Assembly (NCBI GenBank): GCA_035559815.1
Contig: DATMAT010000019.1
Location: 62,001 to 126,000, forward strand
From: Thermodesulfobacteriota bacterium
GTDB taxonomy: Bacteria; Desulfobacterota_D; UBA1144; Nemesobacterales; CSP1-2
Length of the DNA: 64,000 nucleotides
Reading direction: 5' to 3'
Positions 18,842 through 28,539 of the stretch are shown here, piece after piece. Position 1 is the first letter of the stretch, and the number at the start of each line of letters is the position of its first letter. Under the pieces are notes generated by a model that was not told the origin of the DNA, ran no database searches, and saw nothing but the letters and a program-made list of their open reading frames with translations. The position numbers were made by a program, and so were the translations under genes.

Positions 18842-19438
18842 GCCAGACCCTCCAGCCTGTGTTGTGAGTAAATTTTTTTAACGGCCAAAATTCTATCTGA
18901 AGGTGAAAAGATATACAAGTGGTTGTTTTGAGGAGATAAGTGGACATTTGGCAATCTGGCCATTATAGAGCACTATTTGATTGTAATGGTCAGAATTTGA
19001 GTTTTTGGACAATGTCTGCACAGGTTTTACTCATTGATGCGCTGTCATACCGGGCTCGCATGCAAAAATATTAGGGATATTGAAGTTTAAGGTTACCCAC
19101 CTGTTTCCTTAAGTTAGTTCGATAGAGGCTCTTAATCAAGGCCTGTGGTGAGCCTGTCGAATGTGGTCTAAGGTAGTGCTCAAGAAACCCCATACTTCGA
19201 TTAAACTCAGTATGAGCGGATGCATACATCCGCTGGTAATGAGAAATGAGAAACCGTTCACCCTGAGCCAGGTACCTCGGTTAAACCGGGGGAAGGGTGA
19301 ACACCTCTTTTTTAATACCCTTACGGATTCAGTTTGGCCGACCTTGCGCTGCAAATTTAAATGTGTAAGCTTTAATTAGTCTATAAAACGATGCCCATCC
19401 TAAACTCAGGCTATTTTGGCTAGGCATTTTGCCACATC
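18842..19438. repeat. Intergenic region with dispersed repeat at 19136-19320
   Basis: No gene is supported. Bases 19199-19320 hold a block (TATGAGCGGATGCATACATC, then 'aaccgttcaccctgagccagg' and 'aagggtgaacacctc') related to blocks at 2030-2120 and, in reverse, 32192-32230. Open frames here on both strands are caused by the repeat. Confidence 0.5.
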
Positions 19439-21364
19439 ATGAAAGTCCCCGGCCCAGGCGACATAATAAAACTATTGAAGAAGCCATCCTATAGGCCGAT
19501 GAGGGCCCGGGAAATTGCGAAGCGTCTAAGGGTTCTTAAAGAGCATAGAAAGGTACTAAAGAAGATATTGAGAAAACTGGTTTACCAGGGCACGCTGACC
19601 AGACTGAGGGGCGGTAGATACGTTATATCGGACCAGAAAGGTAGAGACGACACCAAAGAAGTAAAAGAGGAGGTTTCCTCCCCCTTGTCCAGCGCTTCAT
19701 CCATCAAGCCGATCGGAGACGGCAAGATTCTTGGGAAATTCGTCCGTGCCGGAAAAAACGGGATTATCGTGCCCAGGAACGGGAGAATGCCCCGCATGAT
19801 CGTAAAACTCAACGAAGCTAAAGGGGTAAGAAGTGAAAGCCTAGTCTTAGCGGAGATTCCTCGTCTATCCAAGCTAAGCAGGCGCCCGGTTGCCACCATA
19901 CTCAGCGTCCTGGGAAAAGCCGGGAATTTGGACGTGGAGAAGAAGGGACTACTGGTTGAGTACGGGTTGTCCGAGGAGTTTCCTTCTGATGTGATAAGGG
20001 AGTCCGAGGAGGTTCCTTCTCGGGTTGTTGATGGGGATTTGGCTGGCCGGACGGATTTGCGAGGGATATTGACCGTCACGATAGATAACGATACGGCAAA
20101 GGATTTTGACGATGCTGTAGCGATATCTCGGCTCGATTCGGGTTATAAACTCTGGGTTTCTATTGCCGACGTTTCCCATTACGTGAAGCCCGGTAGCGCA
20201 CTGGATAATGAGGCGCTTCAGAGAGGAACGAGCGTATACCTCCCCGATAGCGTGATTCCGATGCTTCCGGAGCGGCTTTCAAATCACATATGCAGCCTCG
20301 TCCCGGACGAGGACCGGCTGACGAAAACGGTAGAGATAGATTTTAACGACCAGGGGGTCATGGTTGATTTTAGGGTTTATAATAGCGTAATTAGGAGCCA
20401 CGCCCGCCTGACCTATACTCAGGTTTCTCAGATGGTCGAGAAAAAAGGAAGGCTCGGCAAGAAGGACAGGGAATTGGTCGAATCCTTAAAGATTATGAAG
20501 GAGCTTTACGAAAAGATAGGAGAAAGGAGCAGGGAGAGAGGGGAAATTGACTTTGACTTACCGGAGCCCGAGCTTATTAGGGACGAGCTGGGAAGGACGA
20601 TAGACGTGATAAAGTCTCAGCGAAACGTCGCGCATGGGATAATCGAGGAATTCATGATTGCTGCGAATAACGCCGTTGCCGAGTACATATATAGTTCCAG
20701 GTATCCCTCTATTTACCGTATCCACGAACCGCCGGATTTTGCATCCATAAAAGACCTCGCCGTAGCTTTGAATAAGCTGGGCTATACCCTTCCTTTGGGC
20801 AGGAGGCTAAAGGCTCGGGATATCCAGCAGGTAGTCTTTGAATCAAAGGGCAAGCCCGAACAGCTCGCTGTTCATACTTTGATTCTTCGCTCTTTAAAGA
20901 GAGCTATATATTCCACTAAGATAGAAGGCCACTTCGGACTTGCATTAGAGCATTACACCCATTTCACCTCTCCCATAAGGCGCTATCCCGACCTAATCAT
21001 TCACAGAATTGTTAATTCCCTCATAAACGAGAGAAGAGTGCCTTATGACCTAGAGTCTTTGGAGTGGATCGCCAATCACTCCTCGATTAAGGAGAGGTTT
21101 GCGGACGAGGTGGAAAGGGAAGCAACAAAGCTGGAAAGGGTTCATATGATGAAATCCCATGTGGGGAAGGAATTTGAGGGATTCGTGATAAGCATACTTC
21201 CGTTCGGCATATTCGTCGAGCTCAAAGAGATTTTTGTCGAAGGATTCGTCCCCAGGGAGGGTATTCGGAGGGGGAAATGGTTTGAGATAGGGCATGAGGT
21301 AAAGGTGAAGGTTGTCGAAGCGGATGTGGAGAGAAGAAGAATAACCCTGGAATTGGTTTCTTAG
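19439..21364 (+). CDS. rnr: Ribonuclease R (RNase II family exoribonuclease)
   Basis: A 641-residue 3'-5' exoribonuclease. Domains: an N-terminal winged helix (about 1-65), OB-fold region, RNB catalytic domain with TIDNDTAKDFDDAVAIS (Mg-binding Asp cluster, about 219-235) and FTSPIRRYPDLIIHR near 510, then a C-terminal S1 domain (GFVISILPFGIFVEL). It is shorter than E. coli RNase R because cold-shock and Lys-rich parts are reduced. No strong ribosome site precedes the ATG. Confidence 0.93.
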   Translation: MKVPGPGDIIKLLKKPSYRPMRAREIAKRLRVLKEHRKVLKKILRKLVYQGTLTRLRGGRYVISDQKGRDDTKEVKEEVSSPLSSASSIKPIGDGKILGKFVRAGKNGIIVPRNGRMPRMIVKLNEAKGVRSESLVLAEIPRLSKLSRRPVATILSVLGKAGNLDVEKKGLLVEYGLSEEFPSDVIRESEEVPSRVVDGDLAGRTDLRGILTVTIDNDTAKDFDDAVAISRLDSGYKLWVSIADVSHYVKPGSALDNEALQRGTSVYLPDSVIPMLPERLSNHICSLVPDEDRLTKTVEIDFNDQGVMVDFRVYNSVIRSHARLTYTQVSQMVEKKGRLGKKDRELVESLKIMKELYEKIGERSRERGEIDFDLPEPELIRDELGRTIDVIKSQRNVAHGIIEEFMIAANNAVAEYIYSSRYPSIYRIHEPPDFASIKDLAVALNKLGYTLPLGRRLKARDIQQVVFESKGKPEQLAVHTLILRSLKRAIYSTKIEGHFGLALEHYTHFTSPIRRYPDLIIHRIVNSLINERRVPYDLESLEWIANHSSIKERFADEVEREATKLERVHMMKSHVGKEFEGFVISILPFGIFVELKEIFVEGFVPREGIRRGKWFEIGHEVKVKVVEADVERRRITLELVS

Positions 21365-21502
21365 ATATTACATTCGTCTGATTTAAAAATTAACCTGTGT
21401 TTTGCTTGAGAGTGAATATTGATTCTCTCTAGGGGCTAACCTGGTGTTCGCCTTTTTTGTTAATTGCAAATGCAGGGGTGCCCATACAATTGTTGTTCTA
21501 TT

Positions 21503-23452
21503 TCAATGTTTAATTGTGGAAAGCCTTTTGCGATAGATTTTCCTTAATCCAATCACTAATGACGGAACCAGAATTATAAACAAAGTTGTTGCCACGCCTA
21601 TGTGATTGCCTTTGGATTTATAAACCAAAGAGCAGCCGCTGTTACCGCCGTCTCCGTCCCCATCTCCATCTTGCCCCCCGTCATCACCTTCGGTAACTGC
21701 TTCCACCGCTTCAAATGCGTCAACCCTTCCAAAACCGAATATGTTATCGAAGCCGGGTTGACCTAGGTCTATTGCCGTGTCTCCTAGGATGTTCAAAACC
21801 TGGCTAGGTGTGTCTGCTTGTCTTACTGACGTTGAGGACTCGGGAGCAATTAAGTTATCTCTGACTTGAGCGGAGGTAAGGCTTCCATTCTTATCCAACA
21901 TAAGAGCTGCGACGCCGGCTACGTGCGGCGCAGCGGCGGAGGTACCAAAAAATGGGTCAAACCCGGGGACGCTGGTGGAAATTCCATCCGGGGCAACTAC
22001 ATCCGGCTTTGGTCTCTCTTCGGATGGGAATGATATAGTAACCGGTCCCTGCGAGCTGTAGGGCTCAATCGTGTTCGGATTACTTATCGGAACAGCCCCG
22101 ACGGCGATAACTCCCGGAACGGCGGGGTGGCCCCAAATGCTATCTTCCGGGACATTAAACTCCTCTGGTATTACCGGCCCGTTGAAAAAGATCTCCAGAG
22201 TCCTCGCCTGGCCGCTGAAGCGGTTTATTACTATGTCCACTTGGGCAAAGGAACTGGAGCTGGTATTTATGATTCCGGCCGATTCTATCGGATTATCATC
22301 TCCATTTTGAACATCGGTCCCCGAATCGACTATTTCTCCGGTGGAAGGATCAAATAAAAAGAGGTCATAATCGTTTGAGGACTGTCCGAAACGGTCGTTC
22401 CACTGAAGAACAAATATAATCGTCCGTCCGGGAGGAATGCTGGCTCGCATTGCTACATCACTTGCCCCACCAGCAGCAAGGCCGAAATTGTGAAGGTTAT
22501 TGTTCTCATCCGCTGGGTCGGTGTCTCGGTACTGGGCCTGATAATGTTGATCGGCGTCGTTCCCGGTGGCAGAGACAAAAACTCTATCTTGGGTTACGGC
22601 ATCTTCAGCCGCCTGGGCTATGCGCCCGTCTGCGAAAAATGGTTCACCCAGAAAACCCAGGTCGTCCACGATCACATCGGAATTAGCGGCGCAGAAATCT
22701 ATGGAATCTATCATTTCCAGGCTGGTATTGGGCCCGGAAAAAAGTAGCTGAGCCCCGGGGGCTATATCGTGTATTATCTCCATCAAGGCTGTACCTTCGT
22801 CTCCGCTTCCGGGAAGCAAAGGGTCGATCTCTATATCATCGGGAAGGTCTCCGGTTGCCTGGGATGAGGCGATGCTATCGACCCCGTCGGATATAACGCA
22901 TACCTTAACACCGGAGCCGTCAAACCCTAGCATACCCCGGACATCGTCTGAGCCCAATATGGCATCCCCCTCGGTGTTAACCGAGCCGGTCCGCGTTTTT
23001 CCATAGTCCGGCGGAGTAACTTTTTCCACGAAATCAAGGCTGACTATTTCTTCCAGCTTATCGAACGGAACCCATGCCTGGGCTACCTTATAATCCTCCC
23101 TTGCTATCTCTAACATCACGCCTAGAGATTTCAACTGGTTTAAATTATCTTCGTTAACTTCCTTGAGGTGGATATAGGTTTGAACGTCCCCCGATTGGTT
23201 GAATTTAACTAAAGGAGTGGATAGTTCCTCCGGTTTGAAATCTTGCACGTTACCTCGAGTAACTCCCATCGCTTTCATCTTTGTCAATACCGATCTTAAC
23301 TGTGAGCTCAGCCTGGAGTCTTCTTTCTCTTCTCTTTTTTCAACGGGTATTTCATATTCCATTACCGAATCGGTTGCTATAGTTTCTTTTGTTGAAAAAG
23401 AACAGAATAAAATTCCAGTTATGATGCATAAGCCAAAAGTAATTTTCCTCAT
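21503..23452 (-). CDS. Secreted S8/S53-like serine protease with C-terminal anchor
   Basis: A 649-residue exported protease. After a signal peptide (1-26) and a propeptide-like region, the catalytic Asp sits in VCVISDGVD (about 186) and the catalytic Ser in FGTSAAAPHVAGVAALM (about 505). SATGND supplies the oxyanion Asn. Where subtilisins have HGT there is DEGTALMEIIHDIAPGA, so the usual His is replaced by Glu, as in sedolisin-like enzymes. The C terminus is Gly/Asp-rich, then SGCSL, one membrane helix and RKIYRKR, a MYXO-CTERM-like sorting signal also found in the gene at 55425-57461. Confidence 0.85.
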   Translation of the reverse strand: MRKITFGLCIITGILFCSFSTKETIATDSVMEYEIPVEKREEKEDSRLSSQLRSVLTKMKAMGVTRGNVQDFKPEELSTPLVKFNQSGDVQTYIHLKEVNEDNLNQLKSLGVMLEIAREDYKVAQAWVPFDKLEEIVSLDFVEKVTPPDYGKTRTGSVNTEGDAILGSDDVRGMLGFDGSGVKVCVISDGVDSIASSQATGDLPDDIEIDPLLPGSGDEGTALMEIIHDIAPGAQLLFSGPNTSLEMIDSIDFCAANSDVIVDDLGFLGEPFFADGRIAQAAEDAVTQDRVFVSATGNDADQHYQAQYRDTDPADENNNLHNFGLAAGGASDVAMRASIPPGRTIIFVLQWNDRFGQSSNDYDLFLFDPSTGEIVDSGTDVQNGDDNPIESAGIINTSSSSFAQVDIVINRFSGQARTLEIFFNGPVIPEEFNVPEDSIWGHPAVPGVIAVGAVPISNPNTIEPYSSQGPVTISFPSEERPKPDVVAPDGISTSVPGFDPFFGTSAAAPHVAGVAALMLDKNGSLTSAQVRDNLIAPESSTSVRQADTPSQVLNILGDTAIDLGQPGFDNIFGFGRVDAFEAVEAVTEGDDGGQDGDGDGDGGNSGCSLVYKSKGNHIGVATTLFIILVPSLVIGLRKIYRKRLSTIKH

Positions 23453-23548
23453 CTTGTTCCTCCACTTACTGGATTTATGGTACTCAACTATAAGTGTTAA
23501 CTCAGAAATTAGTTAAAAATGGCAAAAATCCCTTTTGTAGAAGTTTGC

Positions 23549-24193
23549 TTAAATTGAAGTTCTTATCTCCATAAATTCTTTTATATAGGTATCGGGCTCT
23601 TTTACTTTTTCTAAATCAATTACCGGCGCCACGGCATAAGCTCCTGCTTTGATATATTGGCCGGCTTCGAATGGATTCATTGTGTCAGTAGGAATCAATT
23701 TCGCTCTCGGAAATATATTTTTTAGAAATATAAACCAACTAAGCCCGCCCATTCTCCCACACGGAAAAATGCTCACCGAGTCTGCTCCTAAGTCATTGGT
23801 GTTGAAAACCTCTGTGGGTGTGAGCGCGCCCCCGGCATGAAAGACTTTCTCCTTCCTGCATCTTCGTATTATGCCCTTGTCCGAATGCGGGGAAAAGATA
23901 AACATTGCCCCGGCGTTGATGGCGATTCTTGTCTCTTTCTTTGTAGTAACGAAGAAGACTCCGAAATTTTTTTGTCCTTGCCTCTTCAGCGACTTAAGCG
24001 AGTCCTTAACCCCGGGGATTCGAAAATCTATTCCTACCAGTTTTAACCCTTTTTCTCTGGCATTGTGGCCAACTTCCAGCACCGAATGAAGAGAGTTTCC
24101 GGTAAGTAAGATAATAATCTTCTCCTTTACTATGGACTCCGATACCTGTTTGTAGATTTCCTTGGATGATTCTTCGGTGAATTTTTTGGACAT
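23549..24193 (-). CDS. KDPG/KHG aldolase-fold protein, catalytic Lys missing
   Basis: A 214-residue TIM-barrel protein resembling Eda. Matches are IDFRIPG (aldolase I-T-x-R-x-P), AGAMFIFSP (A-x-F-I-x-S-P), GALTPTEVF and GADSVSIFP. In KDPG aldolase the last motif is FKxFP and its Lys forms the Schiff base. Here that Lys is Ser, so class I aldolase chemistry is unlikely. The protein probably binds a related ligand or has another activity. No Entner-Doudoroff gene is nearby. Confidence 0.65.
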   Translation of the reverse strand: MSKKFTEESSKEIYKQVSESIVKEKIIILLTGNSLHSVLEVGHNAREKGLKLVGIDFRIPGVKDSLKSLKRQGQKNFGVFFVTTKKETRIAINAGAMFIFSPHSDKGIIRRCRKEKVFHAGGALTPTEVFNTNDLGADSVSIFPCGRMGGLSWFIFLKNIFPRAKLIPTDTMNPFEAGQYIKAGAYAVAPVIDLEKVKEPDTYIKEFMEIRTSI

Positions 24194-24204
24194 AGCTCTA
24201 ATGT

Positions 24205-24375
24205 TTAGCCACGGATGAACTCGAATTTACACGAATAGACAAACACCAAAGACCAAACTCCAAATCACAAACAAATTCAAAGTACCAAATATCGAACCTT
24301 TAGCATTTAAACATTGAATATTGTTTGTAATTTGTGATTTAGAATTTTGAATTTCTATTTGATGCATCTTACCTT
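24205..24375. repeat. Dispersed fold-back repeat
   Basis: It begins with TAGCCACGGATGAACTCGAA, a dispersed element. It contains AT-rich text with weak inverted symmetry ('aatcacaaacaaattcaaa' against 'gtttgtaatttgtgattta'). No gene is seen. Confidence 0.45.
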
Positions 24376-24412
24376 GTGCCAATTCGTCGGAAAGTTATGG
24401 CCAGTATTGCTT

Positions 24413-24501
24413 CGGAGGGGGTGGGATTTGAACCCACGAGGGTCCGTAAGGACCCTACCGGTTTTCGAGACCGGCGCCTTCGTCCACTCGGCCACCCCTC
24501 C
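24413..24501 (-). tRNA. serX: tRNA-Ser (CGA)
   Basis: On the minus strand, GGAGGGG pairs with CCCCTCC as the seven-base acceptor. The D arm is GGCCGAGTGG, the anticodon stem CCGGT/ACCGG closes the loop CTCGAAA (anticodon CGA), and a long variable arm GGGTCC/GGACCC marks class II serine tRNA. The T arm contains GGTTCAAATC. The discriminator is G and CCA is not encoded. Confidence 0.95.
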
Positions 24502-24631
24502 ATGATTTTAATAGAGATAAAAAATACCCATTTTTACCGGTCTAATCTATAGTATGGGTTTAAACAGGTACCCCACTAGTATAGCAAATGGATTGATAGG
24601 CCCTATTGTTGCTTTTTCTATATTAATGTAG

Positions 24632-24651
24632 GGAACGCATATATGCGTTCC
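24632..24651. repeat. Perfect 20-nt palindromic repeat
   Basis: GGAACGCATATATGCGTTCC is a perfect palindrome, identical at 35565-35584 and degenerate at 2177-2203. In each case it reads 'tagggaacg..gttcctta' in an intergenic gap. Confidence 0.75.
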
Positions 24652-24744
24652 TTACAACATCGCTATGCCAACATTTTTCGGTGTGTATGCATCATTCGGT
24701 TCTAAAACTTTGGAAAAAACTTTAACTGTGTTAACTTTTTCTCG

Positions 24745-27258
24745 ATGGAAAAGGAGTATTTCTCGCAGAAGGCGCGGGAGAAGATAGAGGAGACCATCAG
24801 GGAATCCTCGGGGAATGAGGTCTTTTTTGTAGGTTCGTTGGATAAAGAAGGCGTTATCGAAGACGTAATGGCGGTAGCTCGCGGTAATGATTATTCGGTG
24901 CCGGCCATTATTCAGTCGGCAAAATCGGGTGAGGTTGTAATACACAATCATCCCTCCGGTAATTTGACCCCTTCAAACGAGGATATACACATGGCCTCGA
25001 TCTTCGGGAACCAAGGCGTCGGCTTCTACATAGTGAATAACGATGCCAACAGCGTTTATGTAGTGGTGGAGCCTTTTGCCAAGCAGGAAATAAAGAAACT
25101 GGAGATCGATAAAATAAAGGGGCTCTTACTCCCCGAAGGCAAGATTGCCGGAGTGATGGGTCCCCAGTATGAGGAGCGGCTGGAGCAGTTGGATATGCTC
25201 GAGGCCGTGGCCTCTTCTTTTAATCAGGATTCGATCTCTCTCATCGAAGCGGGGACCGGAACCGGAAAGACCCTGGCCTATCTGTTGCCTGCGGTTTACT
25301 GGTCTCTTTTCAACGGGGAGAGGGTAATTATCTCCACGAACACCATTAACCTCCAGGAGCAGCTAATCGAGAAAGACATCCCCTTGGTCCGCCGGGGATT
25401 GGAGGAGGAGTTTAAGTATGCGCTGGTCAAGGGTATGGGGAATTACCTCTGTCTTCTCCGGGCGGAAACGGTCACGGACGGACTCTTAGACCTGGCCGAA
25501 GACAACGAGGTGGATACCCTTAGAAGCATCTTGGAGTGGTCTAAAGTCACCCAGGATGGTTCCTTATCGGACCTGAATTTTAGCCCGCCTCAAGAGGTGT
25601 GGGACAAGGTCTCTGCGGAGAGTGAGAGTTGTATGAGGGTGAGGTGTCCCCATTATTCCCGGTGCTTTTTCTATAAAGCCAGAAGAGAGCTGGCTTCATC
25701 CCAGCTACTGGTGGTCAATCACCACCTTCTTTTTTCCGACCTGTCCATAAAAGGGGCCAGCGAAGCCAGCGATTCGGGCATACTTCCGCCCTACCGGAGG
25801 ATCATTTTTGACGAGGCTCATCACATTAGCGACGCGGCAACGTCGCATTTCGGGATGAGGACCACTAAATACGGGATCATAAGGATGCTCCGGCGCTTGA
25901 AGAGAAAAGGGGGTGGCGGGGAGGTCAAGGGACTAATTTACTACACCGCGTCGTTAGCTACCAAGCTCAAAAAATATTACCGAAAGGGGATAATAACCAG
26001 TGTGTTAAGAAGGGTGGATGAGGTGCTCTCCCCGCAGGTCGACCGGGCCGAGGAATATATCAGGGACGCCTTTGATGAGCTCTATTATTTCGCCCAGCGC
26101 ATCAGCGAGGGGAAGGGCGAGTCCGCCGAGGAGATAAACCTGAGGGTCACGGATGAGGTCAGAAACCGGGAGGGTTGGGAAGAGATTGATAAGAAATTTT
26201 CCATACTCAGAATCAAATTAAAGGAGCTTCATGAGGAGATAAAATCGTTTGTCGAAGTGCTTATTGACTATGAGACCGAGACAGACATGGCCAGGATCAT
26301 GATGGAATTCAGGGGCATAGCCAATAAACTCAATTTTTCCGCCGATGTTATTCATTCCTTTCTGGATTCTGGAGATGACGGTTATGTGAGATGGATAGAA
26401 GGAAGAGTGGGCCGAGGAGGGGTCTTGTCCGGACTCGGTCTTTCTCCGCTCGATATCTCTTCTAACCTCAAAGAAAGACTTTACTCGAGGTGTAACACGG
26501 TGGTAATGACCTCAGCTACTATGGCGGTGAGGAAGAGTTTTGATTTTCTTAAGTCCGAGCTTGGGCTCAAGGATGAAGAAAGGGTGGAAGAGTTTATGAT
26601 TCCTTCTCCGTTCAACTATGAAGACCAGGCGCTTGTGGCCATCACCAAGGATTTACCTGAGCCGACCGGGTCGGGATATGCGGACAGAATATCTCCCATA
26701 ATCATAAAAGCGGTGAGGGCATCACAAGGAAACGCTCTTATTCTATTCACCTCCTACTACCTTCTGCAGAGAATCTACGACAAGATTAGGGATGACCTGG
26801 GAGGGCTTGGGATCATATCATTGAAGCAGGGAAGCCTGCCCCGCACTAGGCTTCTTGACCGGTTCCGGACCGAGGACAAGTCCGTTCTCTTCGCCACTGA
26901 CAGTTTCTGGGAGGGGATAGACGTTCCCGGCGAGGCGTTAAGACTGGTGATTATTACCAGACTTCCCTTTAAAGTACCCACCGAGCCGATCATAGAAGCA
27001 AGGGTCGAACACATGGAAAATCAGGGAATAAATTCGTTCCTCGAATATATCGTTCCCACGGCCGTGCTCAAGTTTAAACAGGGCTTCGGCAGGCTGATAA
27101 GGACGCGAACGGATAGGGGAGCGGTTTTGATCCTGGACAGGAGAATAGTCGGTAAGAACTACGGAAGATACTTCCTCGACTCCCTGCCTGAATGCAACAA
27201 GGTAGCCGGGAGCACAGAGGAGGTAATAGGGGAACTAGAGCGGTTCTTCGGTCGTTAA
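24745..27258 (+). CDS. dinG: JAMM-domain / DinG-type helicase fusion
   Basis: An 837-residue protein. Residues about 1-110 form a JAMM/MPN domain like RadC, with Glu at about 32 and the metal motif HNHPSGNLTPSNED (about 72-85). The rest is an XPD/DinG superfamily 2 helicase: Walker A AGTGTGKTLA (about 168), four Fe-S cysteines (C LLRAE, C MRVRC, C FFYK, about 234-310), DEAH box IIFDEAHHISD (about 355) and C-terminal motifs SFWEGIDVPG and QGFGRLIR. It probably unwinds DNA or R-loops; the JAMM part may be a peptidase or structural. Confidence 0.9.
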   Translation: MEKEYFSQKAREKIEETIRESSGNEVFFVGSLDKEGVIEDVMAVARGNDYSVPAIIQSAKSGEVVIHNHPSGNLTPSNEDIHMASIFGNQGVGFYIVNNDANSVYVVVEPFAKQEIKKLEIDKIKGLLLPEGKIAGVMGPQYEERLEQLDMLEAVASSFNQDSISLIEAGTGTGKTLAYLLPAVYWSLFNGERVIISTNTINLQEQLIEKDIPLVRRGLEEEFKYALVKGMGNYLCLLRAETVTDGLLDLAEDNEVDTLRSILEWSKVTQDGSLSDLNFSPPQEVWDKVSAESESCMRVRCPHYSRCFFYKARRELASSQLLVVNHHLLFSDLSIKGASEASDSGILPPYRRIIFDEAHHISDAATSHFGMRTTKYGIIRMLRRLKRKGGGGEVKGLIYYTASLATKLKKYYRKGIITSVLRRVDEVLSPQVDRAEEYIRDAFDELYYFAQRISEGKGESAEEINLRVTDEVRNREGWEEIDKKFSILRIKLKELHEEIKSFVEVLIDYETETDMARIMMEFRGIANKLNFSADVIHSFLDSGDDGYVRWIEGRVGRGGVLSGLGLSPLDISSNLKERLYSRCNTVVMTSATMAVRKSFDFLKSELGLKDEERVEEFMIPSPFNYEDQALVAITKDLPEPTGSGYADRISPIIIKAVRASQGNALILFTSYYLLQRIYDKIRDDLGGLGIISLKQGSLPRTRLLDRFRTEDKSVLFATDSFWEGIDVPGEALRLVIITRLPFKVPTEPIIEARVEHMENQGINSFLEYIVPTAVLKFKQGFGRLIRTRTDRGAVLILDRRIVGKNYGRYFLDSLPECNKVAGSTEEVIGELERFFGR

Positions 27259-27335
27259 TCACCTTTCCTTTAGGCTACTTAATACCCAATATAAGCTAAA
27301 TTGTCACCGATTTTCTCTTTAACTATTAGAGATCG

Positions 27336-27365
27336 TTGACAAACGATTATTAGTGGGGAGATAAT
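27336..27365 (+). promoter_or_regulatory. Candidate promoter of mreB
   Basis: TTGACA at 27336-27341 and GATAAT at 27360-27365, 18 nt apart. The -35 box sits inside an inverted repeat, ATCGTT-GACA-AACGAT. The position, about 140 bases upstream of mreB, suits it. Confidence 0.4.
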
Positions 27366-27507
27366 TCCCCTAAATAAGCTATTTAAAGAATATTCTCATT
27401 GCCTAAGGGTAAGCACCCAATAGTACTTAAACATTTTTCTCAAAAACTAGATTGTTTCATGATTACAGGTGCTCATATAACTCTTAGAGTGGAGAAGGTA
27501 GGGTAAA

Positions 27508-28539
27508 ATGGTCTTCGATTCAATCAGCCGGTTCTTTTCCTATGACTTGGGTATTGATTTGGGGACGGCATACACCTTGGTGTATGCAAAGGGTAAAGGG
27601 ATTGTGGCAAATGAGCCGTCGGTTGTAGCAGTGAAGGGAGAGGAGAAAGAGTCAAGAAGTATAGTTGCAGTGGGCGGCCAGGCAAGGGATATGGTCGGGC
27701 GTACGCCCAGTAAGATCCGGGCCATAAAGCCGATAAAAGACGGGGTAGTGGCGGACTTCGAAGCCGCCAGGATAATGCTTGAATACTTCATTCGGAGAAT
27801 AAATAACAATAGAAAAGGCCTGGTCAGACCAAGGGTGCTATTGTCGGTGCCCATAGAAATTAACGAAATTGAGAAAAAAGCCTTGACCGAGTCGGCGAAA
27901 GCGGCAGGGGCGGGCGAGGTTTATTTAATTGAAGCTATATTGGGAGCGGCAATCGGAGCAGGATTATCGGTCGAGGAACCGGTCGGCAATATGATAGTGG
28001 ATATCGGTGCCGGAAAAACGGAGATTGCCGTGACATCCTTGGGGGCTGTGGTAGTGGCTACATCCTTGGGAACGGGTGGGGAAAGTATGGACCAGGCGAT
28101 AATTCAATACATAAAGCACAAGTATAACCGGGTAATTAGCGAGGGCGCCGCCGAAAGACTGAAGATCAGTTTAGGAACGGTATCCACAAATGGGAATAAC
28201 GGTTTCACCAGGGTAAACCTGAGTGATTTGAGCGGTAGCAATCCCAATTCCATAGATATCCCTTCTGAGGAAATTAATTCAGCACTTAATCCTTCGGTGA
28301 ACTCAATCGTAGCGGCCATAAAACAGACATTCGAAGTAACTCAACCGGAGCTGGTGGCGGACATCATAGACAACGGAATTACACTCACCGGGGGCGGGGC
28401 GTTGCTAGGTGGGCTGGATAAGTCCATTCAGGAGGAAATGGGAATGTTGGTGCGGGTTGCGGAACAACCTATGCTATGTGTCGTGCTCGGCCTGGGGAAA
28501 ACCCTAGATAATTTTCCCCTGCTCAAACAAGTGAGCTAG
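27508..28539 (+). CDS. mreB: Rod shape-determining actin-like protein MreB
   Basis: A 343-residue bacterial actin. Motifs: phosphate-1 GIDLGTAYTLVYAKGKGIV (about 15-33), KPIKDGVVADFEAA, phosphate-2 VDIGAGKTEIAVTSL (about 165-179) and adenosine motif LTGGGALLGGLD near 300. It forms membrane-bound filaments that guide wall synthesis. mreC and mreD do not follow, so this may be a second or stand-alone copy. GAGAAGG lies before the ATG. Confidence 0.93.
   Translation: MVFDSISRFFSYDLGIDLGTAYTLVYAKGKGIVANEPSVVAVKGEEKESRSIVAVGGQARDMVGRTPSKIRAIKPIKDGVVADFEAARIMLEYFIRRINNNRKGLVRPRVLLSVPIEINEIEKKALTESAKAAGAGEVYLIEAILGAAIGAGLSVEEPVGNMIVDIGAGKTEIAVTSLGAVVVATSLGTGGESMDQAIIQYIKHKYNRVISEGAAERLKISLGTVSTNGNNGFTRVNLSDLSGSNPNSIDIPSEEINSALNPSVNSIVAAIKQTFEVTQPELVADIIDNGITLTGGGALLGGLDKSIQEEMGMLVRVAEQPMLCVVLGLGKTLDNFPLLKQVS

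Noticed and set aside
19136-19379. Overlapping frames on both strands
   Set aside because: Entirely within a dispersed repeat; no ribosome sites.
24380-24400. Possible fifth ECF promoter (CAATTCGTCGG)
   Set aside because: The -10-like text matches, but no TGTCCT lies 17 nt upstream.
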